Assembly (NCBI GenBank): GCA_950022655.1 | Contig: OX465581.1 | Span: 34,505,300 to 34,569,299, forward strand | Length of the DNA: 64,000 bases | Reading direction: 5' to 3' | Source of the DNA: Alentia gelatinosa | Lineage: Eukaryota; Annelida; Polychaeta; Phyllodocida; Polynoidae | Shown: positions 28,301-40,300 of the stretch, in pieces | How positions within the stretch are numbered: position 1 is the stretch's first letter | Layout of the letters: every line of letters begins with the position of its first letter | Program-made: the position numbers and the translations under genes | Notes under the pieces: generated by a model | What the model saw: only the letters and a program-made list of their open reading frames with translations | Database searches by the model: none | What the model was told of the DNA's origin: nothing

Positions 28301-31300
28301 TGATCTAAAGATGTGTTACCGTGTTCAGGCTGACCCGTGGTCAGTCTAACTGGAGACTGATTGTTTATGTGATGAGGTTGGGTGCAGGAGGGTGTGTTAC
28401 TGGGTCGACTGTGGGTAGGTTCCCAGTGGCGTGGGCGCCTGTGTCGTCTACCGCTGTCAGTGTCCAGTGGTAAATAGTGTCCACTGGTTCAGTTCCCCCC
28501 TCCCTAGGTCGTGTTTCACGTGAGAAATAAGTTATTTGAGAACCTAATTACTGTGGTTGAACGAGGCTATGCCTATCTGAACACCTTGGACGCTAAAAAA
28601 AATTGAGAACCTAATTACTGTGGTTTCGATCTACGAAAGAGATTTCATCAGGTGAAGTGCTGTTTTCCGTCACAGCTGTCCAAGTCCGTTGACGTGTTGC
28701 GGGATGTCATTCCGACTATCATCCTTGTTAACCCTTTAAGGACACATGATGCCTGGAGGCATCACCGCACTAAAGACGTATGATGCCTGGAGGCATCATT
28801 GTCCCAATATTAACAAAAATGTTTTAATAAAGAAATAATAGAACAATATTCATGAAATTTTCAGAATATGTAGATATAACATCATATTTAGTATTTCTAT
28901 TAAAAAGAAATAAAATATTTATGATTATGTATCATACTGCATGATTAGAAACTTGGATATCAGTTTTAACTATTATGTGGCCGTCCTCTAGCCAGACAAA
29001 CTGCCACCAGCACTCGTCCTTATGGGAGTAGCTAGGCCCCAGGCATCCGTCCTTAAAGGGTTAATAGACCTTAAATGTTCACTTTTTATCTTTCTCTTGG
29101 TCTTACCTGTAAAAAAATACCCGTCATTTCGCAAGATCTTTCCTAAATAATACAGAAGTAGATGAATATAGATACTGAATTTTTTTTTTTAAATAAATAA
29201 ATAAATAAATAATACAAAATGACCTTTTCAATTCTCTCTACAGTTATTGTTCTATTTTTCAGGTAAAAAACAAGAAACAACATATTCCACCAGTCAGCAC
29301 ACGTAAGTCGAGCTTGTAGTTTGATATTTGGCGCTAACCGAGCTAATTTGAATGTTTTTAACTAAATTATGTATACATGTATATCATTGATATTTGGAAA
29401 TTTCATTTGGAATTACTTGAAAAAAAGTGATGCAGTTTTGCTAGTGAACACAGATGTTTGTTTTTATTATGTTCAGTAACTAACATGAATGTATGGCATA
29501 TCTGTCAGATCAAATACCAGTTTATAAGGTGGGATACGAGATTTATGCGGAAGGCTGTTTGTAAATATATACACTCGTATATACATTATCATATTAGTGA
29601 CATAGATTATTTACCAATCTTTCCATTACACATATGTAAAACAATTTCAGCCGAACGCATGCCGATATTCAGTCAAATGGATTATGTCCTAATAAAAAAA
29701 GAATTACTAATTCAAACTAATTCATCTCACATTACCATGTAAGGGGCATAACCTGAGAAGAAAGAGTAAACCCTGTATACTCTTTAGCCTTAATACTCAA
29801 TGAATAGATTTCCAAAGTCAGTACTGTTCCTAGATGTGAACTATAAACATAGCCTTGCTTCTTATATAGATAAATCCCAAATAACAAGCAGAAATCTAAG
29901 TTCACCATTTCACCAAATCTTTTTATATAACCTTTTCATGTTAAAAAATTCAACCTAAGGAGATCTTGCTGTATTAGGTGTAACTTTTTCTTTCCAATGG
30001 ATTCCACGTAGGTTTCCGTGTTTAGAAAAAATGTGGTGGGAAAGGAGCTCTGACCAGCTAAGCCTCGTGACAAACCACCGATCTTGCTGTATTAGCTGTA
30101 ACTAATAAACTACTTCAATTTTTTTTTAAATCTTATCCCTTGTGTCTCTCAGGTCATCTCGGCTGGGCCGGGTGGGGTGGCAGGCTCGAGGTGGACCGGG
30201 CCGCGACATCAACACACTCATGGAGCTACAACTTAACAAGGTATGTACCGCATACCCTGGCACAACACCATTTAGATATCACTGACCTTATTGTATCTTT
30301 TGAGAAAACTCACAAACTGTGGGCGAATTGATATCCGTTTATTGTCATTTTTACCGGAAATTTTCCGACAAAAAAGACCGAGAATAGTATCAATGCCCCA
30401 CAGTAGGTACGTTTCCTTATTATTTTATACCTGCATATTGTTTAAGAAAAGTAACGCAAATGTAACTCCATACATTGTAGCAGTCATTCACTACGGCCCT
30501 AGGGCGCGAACATTATCCATACCGCACCCCTAGCAGCGGGTAGTATTCCATAGATGTTCGACCACAGATATTACAGAGATAACCTATAGAAGTGTACGGT
30601 CAGAGCTTGTAGCCCATCGATTTTGAATTGCGTAGTAATTCACAAGGCAAAGCCTCGTGAATTAAGTAGCGATTCGCGTGAAAAAAAATTGTATACAATG
30701 GTTTTGCTGCCATTTACGATAACTTTGAAATCCGTATACCATGGTTATAGTAACGGTGAATTCATAAACAAAGGGTTTTGGTTTACTGAGTCCCCGTGCA
30801 TTCTCAATGAGGACTTTGTATACGATTGATCATGATAGTACATTAATCTGAGAACTGTGTGCAAACAGGTGCGGCTGCAGCATGAGATGTTCCCGGAGAC
30901 GGCAGAGCAGGCGTCACGTCAGATTCTGCTCATTAACGAGGTGGAGCTGCGCGACCGCCTCGCCTCCTCCAAGATCAACAAGTTCCTCTACCAGTACACG
31001 TCCGACACGCTGCCCCGCCAGGCGCACGCCAACATGGTAACGTCTGCTGCTTCTCTACCCTGCCCATGGTGGATATGATAAACATTAATAATCTCACACC
31101 GTCCGGATAAATCATGTGCAAATTAACAAAAAAATATGAAAAAGTTAGATAATCCTTATTGATACATAAAAGTACCTTTAATCCTATTGGATTTATATTA
31201 TGGGATTTATTTTCTAGTCATTCGCATATTATTTTGCCTCTATATCTAAATCCTATTGTATGGATTTCTAGTGGTATTTGCCTTAAACAATACCACCATT

Positions 31301-34300
31301 TCAGATTTTTTCTTATACACTTTTTTATACTCTTATACACTGTGTACGTGATAAAACCATTCCCAGTATAAAAGTCTCAGTGGTTGTGTATTTTGTCATT
31401 GTTGCTGTATTCTTGCCTTGAAGAAGGACTCTCTGAAACGTCGGCCAATCTTGTGCAATACAGAAGCTCGAAGTGGGCATCCAAAACTTTTTTTAAGTGT
31501 GTCTGATTTACTTAATTATGAGTTTGAGGGGCTACTAAATCTTTAATTGGATGATGAATCTGACTATTATTGCAGGGCTAGGATGGAAGGTCTGACGCAA
31601 TTATCTGTAATTTATTGATGTATCAATCTGGCTCCACGAGGTTGGAGGTGCAAGTCGGCGGCAATGGGTACACGGTGACACTTTTCGTTCATGTTTTTCT
31701 TTTCTTTTCCAGGTGGTTCTAAAGGCATTGCACCACCGCCCGGACCCAGCTCTACCTGCACAAGAGTGTTCTCTGAGAGTGTCCCTCCTACCGCTACGTC
31801 TTAATATAGATCAGGTGAGGTTTAGTCTCAGATATCAAACGTGATGAATATAGATAATGAAACATTTACAATGGATCCGGTTTTTACATTGTGTAATTTT
31901 TTTGGATTTCGGGGGTGAAGTTGTAACCTCTACAATTTCTTAAAGCTTAGGGTCACTAGATCTAAAAGAAAGGATGTCAACAAAATGTCACAATTTTTGT
32001 TAGCAAATGTTTCAAGTGATTTTAATCAATATATAGGCAAAAATATAGGCATATAAGATGAAAATTTGTTTAGGTTATTTAGGTTACAAGTCCCCCCATG
32101 AAACCTCCAACAAATATAAATTACCAACATAATAAACCTATTCAGGTATATCAGTATATGGTAATTAAGTATGACCCACAGTCAGTAGGTCAAAGCAATC
32201 ATTGACGATCTACAGGTTAATAGCATGCAGTCAATGACAGTTCAGCATGACATGAGTGTGTCACAACCAGTTAAGCCTCAGCTGGACACTGTGCATTGTG
32301 TAAGTGCTGATTTCACAAACACACAAGAATAGGGAGATTAGTCACAATTTGGTTGTCATGCTAAATCTTGCTAGGTTTTGAATAATTTTTTTAATAATAA
32401 TTTTGCGTATTTGCCGTGATGTGTCTTGAGGTGTCGCGGTGGTGGACGCACCAAAACATACACACAACATTGCGCGCTGTGTATCACGCCGAAGGAGGTA
32501 TGACATATCGCAACACTGTAAGATACAACAAGATATACCACAGCAAATCCATCATGTTGGTGGAACCAGCACTTAATGGGTGCTGGTACTATGTAGCGTG
32601 GCAGGTTATTTATAAGGTCTGCAGAGGCAGGATAGTGCTATTGGAATCTAGTTATGGAGAGAGGTGCAGTACTTTAAAAAAAAATTGTGTGCAATTTTTA
32701 TTAGGGAATATCTGTGTTCACAATCACCAAATTTGGCTATAGAGCCGTTCTTCCATTCAGGCCCTTGCCCCTACTCCTCATTCTAATGGCGGGTGTTAGA
32801 CCGATTGGGCAGTGGGTACCATTTTTGTTTAAGTCTTTGGTATGACGCGACTAGGGATTGAACCCACGACCTCCCATGCTCGAGGCGAATACCCCTTCCA
32901 CTCAGTCACCGAGCTTGGTACATGGTGGACATACACAATATTAGCTGTTTCACTTATGGGTATATAGTAATGAAGTGTGCAGCGAAAATGTTCTTGTCCA
33001 TAGAACAACACGTGGGAATTGTTGTCATGGATTTTTTTTTTTGAAAATACCACAAATTTAGTAGGTAGAAATGTACCGTTACATAAGCTGTGAGTATGAC
33101 TCAGACCGTTTAATACGTGATGTCTTCGCAGCAGAATAAGTACGGATTTTTTTTTTCATTAGACGTTGATAAGTCTTTGGTATGACGCGACTAGGGATTG
33201 AACCCACGACCTCCCATGCTCGAGGCGAATACCCCTTCCACTCAGCCACCGAGCTTGGTACATGGTGGACATACACAATATTAGCTGTTTCACTTATGGG
33301 TATATAGTAATGAAGTGTGCAGCGAAAATGTTCTTGTCCATAGAACAACACGTGGGAATTGTTGTCATGGATTTTTTTTTTGAAAATACCACAAATTTAG
33401 TAGGTAGAAATGTACCGTTACATAAGCTGTGAGTATGACTCAGACCGTTTAATACGTGATGTCTTCGCAGCAGAATAAGTACGGATTTTTTTTATTCTTA
33501 AAAAAAAAAAAAAGGAAAAATATGTCATAGAATGTCATAAAAAATGTCCATGGAAACTCTATCATATAAAATAGATTCTGCCTATCGTTGATAATCACCC
33601 ATTACTAATCCATCACTTAAACATAAAGGATGCGCTTTTCTTCATGCGCACATTCTTCACGAACCTCGGGGAGGAGTCCCGGGAAGCGAGCCCTGCACAC
33701 GCCCGGGACACGCCCGTCTCGCCAGCCAAGGGCAAGCCCACGCCCACGCCGCCGCCCGTCATGTCGGTGGGGCGGTCGTCGTCGCCCGGTCCCGCCGACC
33801 AGGAGGCACTGCTCATCATGTTCGACGAAATCGAGCAGCGCAATGAGGAGGACGACGACCTGGAGCTGGAGGAGTGTGAGGAAGAGGAGGAGGATGTCAA
33901 ATCTCAGCCCATCTATTTCAAGTTAGTGCATTCTGAAGTTTAGTTTATTTTAGCATCTACTTCAAGTCAGTGCATTCCAAAGTTTAGTTTATTTTAGCAT
34001 CTACCGTAAAACACCGCTTATAAGCCGATTTTTATTTAAATTTTTGACAAAAATCGGCTTTTAGCCAAAATTGGGGGTCGGCTTATAACCAGTTGATTCA
34101 TTGTGATTTTTGATTCTTGAAAAAAAAAAAATTGTCAAATAGCATGTGATATCCCAAATTGGTACAAAACTCCATCGAAACGTCCATATTCTACACCGAA
34201 AATTCTACCCAAAAAAAGTTGGGAGAGGGGGGATTTGGGATGAGTTCATTTTAGCATCTACTTCAAGTTAGTGTACATTCTGAGGCATGGGATTTTACTG

Positions 34301-37300
34301 GATATCTTTTTTTGACATGACAAGGGATTTGAGCAACCATATCTTAACAGATTGTTACAGAGGTGTTTCCATAAGATTTAGAAAATGCTCATTATTGAAA
34401 AAAATATTCACATATTCCTTGGGCGATTGTACCGTACACCATGAAGTAAAAGTGTATAGCATTGCACTGGTTAAGACAATACATAGAAAATAAGGATATA
34501 TGAACAACCGAAGAGATGTGATAGTCCTAAAGCGTTAGTGTCATCCGCGATTGCGGAAGTGTGCAGGCCATTATTAAAAGGAATCTTAATGCCATAATCA
34601 TATGATATATGGCACTATGATTTTCCAGAGCAGTAGATAACAGTTTTAAGAATTAACCACCATAAATGTAGTAATTGAAAAGAGTCAATTGTAACCATAA
34701 CAAGGGATCAAACCCGTTCGAAAAGATTTTATTACGCCTTTCTAACAGTGTACTCTATAGGATTAGAGTTGTATTACAAGATTATAAAGGAAAACACAAA
34801 AACAAGCAGTATATAAAGACACTTACAACGTAATTGATGAAACGAATCACCGGCCAAACAAAAGATATATGTGAATCTCAAGAAACAATACAAGGATATA
34901 TATCATCGAATGTAATCTCTTAATGGAAATATAACTACTGAAACCACACCAGAAAAACACGACCCACCATTTGACGATTCATGCAGCGGTTTTCCTTATG
35001 CTGCAGGAGTTTCGTGTTCTCGCCCGATGTGCCCATCCGGCTGGACTACCACGGCAAGCGGGTGGACATGGAGCACGGCACGCTGGCCGGACTGCTCGTC
35101 GGGCTCGCCCAGCTCAACTGTTCCGAGCTCAGCCTGAAGCGAATCAACCATCGCCACGGGTATGTATTTGTTACCACCCACCTACCCTTTTTTTTTTTTT
35201 TTTTTTACACCCATTTAATAGGGACGGATACTGCCTTGGAGCATCCTTTATGATGTTTGAGATATTGTGGTATTTATCCAGGAATAAGGCATCAATATTC
35301 ATGAAACTTTCACTGGATGTAGATACAACATCATAATTAACATCGGTAGGCAAATCAAATTATGATAAAGGGATGACGGTTAATATCACGTTATAAAACA
35401 ATCGAATTTTAGCTCAGATTAAAATCCATCCGTCCTCTAACGTCAGGTACTTACGCTAGTACCCATCTCTATGCACACGTGTCTGCCATAGACATCCGAC
35501 ACTAAAGTATTAAAGGTTTATTTCAGACGAACATAATTCACAATAAAATACATGTGATCTTACATTGTATCCGTCTATAGTAGAAAGTGACGATACAGCC
35601 ACATTAATTACATGCAGAAAATGAGATGTTGGCAGTAATTCGTCTCAAACATTTATAATCTAATTAAGACCAGGCAGTGCCAACTTCGTGTACACTATCT
35701 CGTTAAGCTGATGTTTACCTTATAGTAAAATATAATTAGGTTTTGTTGTTATATCTGTAGGTGGGGTATATTCATTTATATCCATACCAATGGTTTAATA
35801 GTGGGGCCCGTGGTGAATAGAAAAAAAGTTTCTACCTAATTCAACCTAGACCCAACACAGACCTAAAAATGTCTTCATGCCATTTCACATCTGGACACTT
35901 ATGCATCCAAACTTTGTAGCCTAGAGATTACCATGGAAACTTTCCCTCCTTCAAGGAAGCATCACTGCTGGGATAGGCTAACATGTTCACCTCGTCACTT
36001 GGTTAATCTACATGATGTCTGACGGTGAATTCTGATGTGATGACTTTTTTACAGACTCCTGGGCTTTGAGCGGCTCGCCTTGTACACATTAAATGAGTGG
36101 CTCCAGGACCTGAAGAAGAACCAGCTGCCCAGCATTCTTGGTGGAGTGGGACCCATGTACTCCCTCGTCCAGCTCGGTCAGTAACATTAGATAGCGGCCA
36201 ATTAGAGGCTCCTGATAACCATCTCTTGATTTCAGGGTCTTGGTTTCGGAATTAATGATATTGTTTGACAATCATCTGACTAGAATTCAGTATAGATTCG
36301 AAACCACAAGCCATAAACCTTAGCGGTGGGGCAGAAAACCTAATTCTCTATTAAAACAATATATCGTTGCCCACCGCCCCCCATTAATGACCAGTCTTCA
36401 CCAGGGGCCCGTTGAATAATCTAGGCTTGTACATAAAAACCCTTTTCTGGATGCCAAAGAGACACGGGAACGATGTGGGTTAGCTTTGTTTAACACTTAT
36501 GGAAGACATTATGGGCGACTTAGACTGGCTTAGCGAACGAGCATAAATATTTACCTACTATATTTAAAACGGTAGAATTCCGTCGAATCCGCTTGGAGAA
36601 TCTCCCGCACATAGGGACAGAGTGAACCCGATCTAGAGTGGGAGACTGAAGGGCCAAATTGCGCTGGTAGTCGGTAAAATCGGTGTCACGTGAAATGATG
36701 CTTGGGAACTATTTCGGTAGTTTCCGGTATTAATAGTAGGCGGCGCCACTAAGCCCTCACCCTATTTCAAGTACGACGCGACGAAGTCGCTAGTATTAAA
36801 CGATAACTCTTGTACAAGGTACAGAAAAGGGTCTACACATACGAGCCTAGATCAACAAACGGGCCCCAGACCAAATGACCGCTCCGTAGGCAACCATATG
36901 GTGGCTCGCCAAAGGTAGCTGAATACATAGACCACCGTGGGTCACGAGTCACATGGAAAACGTGTCATTAACAACCAATAAGAAGAGACATTGACTAAAG
37001 CCATCATCCAGTCAGAATAGGGCCAGCGGGGCAAACAATCTGGGCAGATAGTAGGAGTAGGTGAATTAATGATAGTCCCTCATCCTCTCATTCATTATCA
37101 ATAAGTTATTCGAACTAATATGCTTAATTGAAAAAGACGTATAATCGAACAAACAACTGTATGTGAATGAAAACTCAACTCCATTAGGAAGACCTGTCCG
37201 CAACAAATTTTCTTTAAGAAAAAGAGATTTTATGAACAGGGAAAAGAAAACAAACTGAAAACACTATCCTTAACCCTAATCCTATTCCTAACCCTAATTC

Positions 37301-40300
37301 TATTCCTAACTCTAACTCTATCCCTAACTCTAACCCTAGCCCCAAACCTAACTGTACTTATTTTCCTAATCCGTTGGTTTATTCGTCTAAAACTAGTCAG
37401 AAATTCCCTTTTATGTGTCTTGTCCATGAGTATCCAAAACCGTTCGACTGCGAGGATCGAGTTTTCCAAAACGGGTCGCGTTCTTCTGACAACTACGGGT
37501 CAAGTTCGTTTTGGGTCGAGTTCTACAGTAACCCTGTCCATCCCGGGAAAAATGACACTGAGAAAGCACAAGGTGCGCCATTGGCACAGGATCCCACCGC
37601 ACAGCATGCCCCGGAGATTTTTCGTTTGAAGCAAGAATTTTTCCTTCACAAAGTACATGTATCCAAAAGGACGGGCTTTGTGTTGGTATCAAGTCCTTGA
37701 GCTATTTCCTTTGTTCTGGTTGGCAATCAGTTGACATCTCTACGTTCTGCCCGAACAGCAACAAAGAAACATTGTCTATAAGTGGAAGTGAATTATGCAT
37801 ATTCCCAGAATCAATATTTGGAGAATAATAAAAGTATGCAGAAATCTATATTTTCTGGTAATCTGTACATTTCGTACATTGTTTTTCTAGGTTCTCTAGT
37901 TGCTGCTTTAACAGCAAGAAAAGAAAATCATTATTCTTAAACGAAAGAATAATTTCCTTAGATATGTAAATATGTTTTGGGTAATCGGTAATCTGTACAT
38001 TTCATACATTGTTTCTCTCGGTTCTCTAGTTGCTGCTCTATCAGAAAGAAAACAACATCATTATTCTTTAATGAAAGTATAATATGCATAAATATGTAAA
38101 TATGTTGTGCGTAATCTGTACATTTTATACATTGTTTCTCTCGGTTATCTAGTTGCTGCTCTAACAGCAAGAAAACATCTTTATCATTCTTTAATGAAAG
38201 TATAATATGCATAGATATGTAAAAAATATTGTGGGTAATCTGTACGTTTCATACATTCTTTCTCTCGGTTCTCTAGTTGCTGCTCTTACAGCAAGAAGAC
38301 ATCATTATTGTTCTTTGATGAAAGTATGATATGCATAAATATGTAAAAAAATATTGTGGGTAATCTGTAGATTTTATACATTGTTTCTCTCGGTTCTTTA
38401 GTTGCTTTGCTACTCTAACATAAAAAAAACATCACTATTCTTTAATGAAAGTGTAATATGCATAAATATGTACAAATATTGTGGGTCATCTGTACATTTG
38501 CCACATTGTTTCTCCCGGTTCATGCAGTACAAGGTGTTCGTGACCTGTTCTGGCTGCCCGTGGAGCAGTACCGTAAAGACGGGCGGATCGTGCGGGGCAT
38601 ACAGCGGGGGGCGCACTCCTTCACCACCTCCACCGCCATGGCTGCCCTGGAGCTCACTAACCGCCTGGTGCAGACTGTGCAGGTCGGTGTCTGTTATGAT
38701 TATAAACAAAAAGACTTTTTTGAAGAGAAGGTTATTCACAAAACCAACAACATCAATTGAGTTTCTTTTTGAAGTTCAATTTTTTTCTATATTTATTTTG
38801 AACACTTAATAATAGTACTCTTTTTTTCGTTGAAAAAAACTTTAAATATAAGCAACATACAATTTTTTCGTAGGAAAAACTAGTTTCTACCAGAATTACG
38901 AGTCACAAATGGTCGTACCCGAAGAAAAAATATGAAAATATATTTTTGAAAAAATTTCTTTTATTAATATATACCTATATTAAACTGACAACTCCATGGT
39001 TATATGCCGCTGCTTAGTCTATGATAATTCTGGTAAACATACCAAGTCTGATGTCTTCATAGTGATGTTCGCAGCCAATCAGAGACCCTATCATGGCAGT
39101 CCACGTCTTGAACCATAAGTATACTCACGGACTTGGATGACATATAGGTCCGTGGTGCACTACCTTATCACAACTCGAGGAATACTCCATAATTGATATC
39201 GATAATAACTCGATAATGAAAACCAGTCCTTAGGACTGAAGTATTTTGCCAGGATACTAAACAGATCTTTTTTTAAAAGTAAATGACCAACATATATGAT
39301 CGTCAAATATATACGTCCGGTCCATGGGCCTCCTGCTGTGTAGCCGCGTGTAAATCCTTCAGATTGTCCGAATTGTTTATCTAGTTTTAATTCCTGCATG
39401 CATCTCGTGGATTGTCCTGTAGACATTTCTTTATCATCGGGAACACATCTTTAAGATTGATCTTGTCCAATGAAATCAATTATTCTAAGCAAATCCATTT
39501 TCACACATACACAAAAATACTAACCTCCAAATCCTTAAGAACCTGATGATATTCTCAACAAGTAATGAACTGCAAACATACTGTTCAAAGACACAGAAAT
39601 GTGACTAAGGGTCTGTAATAGATTTTGTTACAGCAATAGATATTCCAACTGCTACAGATAGTTCGTTTTCCCATTACAGTACGCTGCCGAGGTCGCCTAT
39701 GATATGGTGTCTCCGGGGCCCAGTGTTCGCAGTAAACGTTACTACAAACGTCGCCGAGTGACGCAGCCTGCCGACCTGCGTGAGGGCGTGTCCAACGCCA
39801 TGACCGTTGTCAGGGACGTACGTTGTTTTTTATCTGTTTGATATAACTATACTCCTGCTATAATGCTTGTACCAATGAAGAATTATTATATATTCCTGTA
39901 CATAAAGTTCTATGAAATACTGCCCACTGCTGGGCTTGACGTATGAATAATGTTTAGACTTACTGTCAGGCTGTTCATAAAACGTTTTTTTCCCCCATGA
40001 TTTTCAGGTATATGATAATAAGGAAACATAATTACTGAGCTCATAGTGGTGGCTGTTCTTGGTCTTTCATCCCATAGCTACAGACCTACGCCAATGGTGT
40101 TGAACCATAGTTACCTACCTCAAATAAAACGTGTAAATTACGTCGGATCTACTTGGAGTTTCTACCGCACATAGAGACACAGCTAACAAGATCTGGGTTT
40201 GGAGATTGAAGAACCAGAGAGTGAGAAACACGTCGGGAGAAAAACTTAAAGCTACTAATCTTTCTTGCAGGTCTACACTGAGAGGTGCTTCTTCTCTTAT

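Larger units (their letters stand above)
27453..29262. other. ATG2 intron 20
   Basis: 1.81 kb of mostly repeats: an inverted composite repeat (27507-27856), a relative of the GTAGAAACC element (27855-27950), a 44-bp retroposed fragment with a 23-bp duplication (28536-28625), a TTAA-flanked MITE (28732-29060) and an (AAAT)n run near 29192-29212. 27960-28530 shows nothing recognised. Confidence 0.65.
31037..31712. other. ATG2 intron 23
   Basis: 676 bp. It contains a sense-strand Penelope-type tail with a hammerhead fold (31405-31500). The rest is unassigned. Confidence 0.6.
31815..33628. other. ATG2 intron 24
   Basis: 1.81 kb. 31815-32750 shows nothing recognised. 32755-33489 holds a tRNA-derived SINE and a 340-bp tandem duplication. 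Confidence 0.6.
36177..38527. other. ATG2 intron 27
   Basis: 2.35 kb. It holds a TIR element (36401-36876), a telomere-like stretch (37262-37350) and a 124-bp tandem array that includes the 3' splice site (37859-38527). 37360-37850 has an unassigned GC-richer stretch with overlapping open frames but no recognised protein. Confidence 0.65.

Noticed and set aside
33182..33254. tRNA gene-like sequence with box A and box B on the minus strand (also 32842-32914)
   Set aside because: No proper acceptor stem, and the sequence continues into a SINE-type body, so it is a tRNA-derived repeat rather than a tRNA gene.
37230..37469. Minus-strand frame with an Arg-Val repeat
   Set aside because: Produced by the telomere-like hexamer run.
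37859..38527. CRISPR-like array of regularly spaced repeats
   Set aside because: Units are contiguous 124-bp copies without unique spacers, in a eukaryotic intron; this is a tandem duplication.
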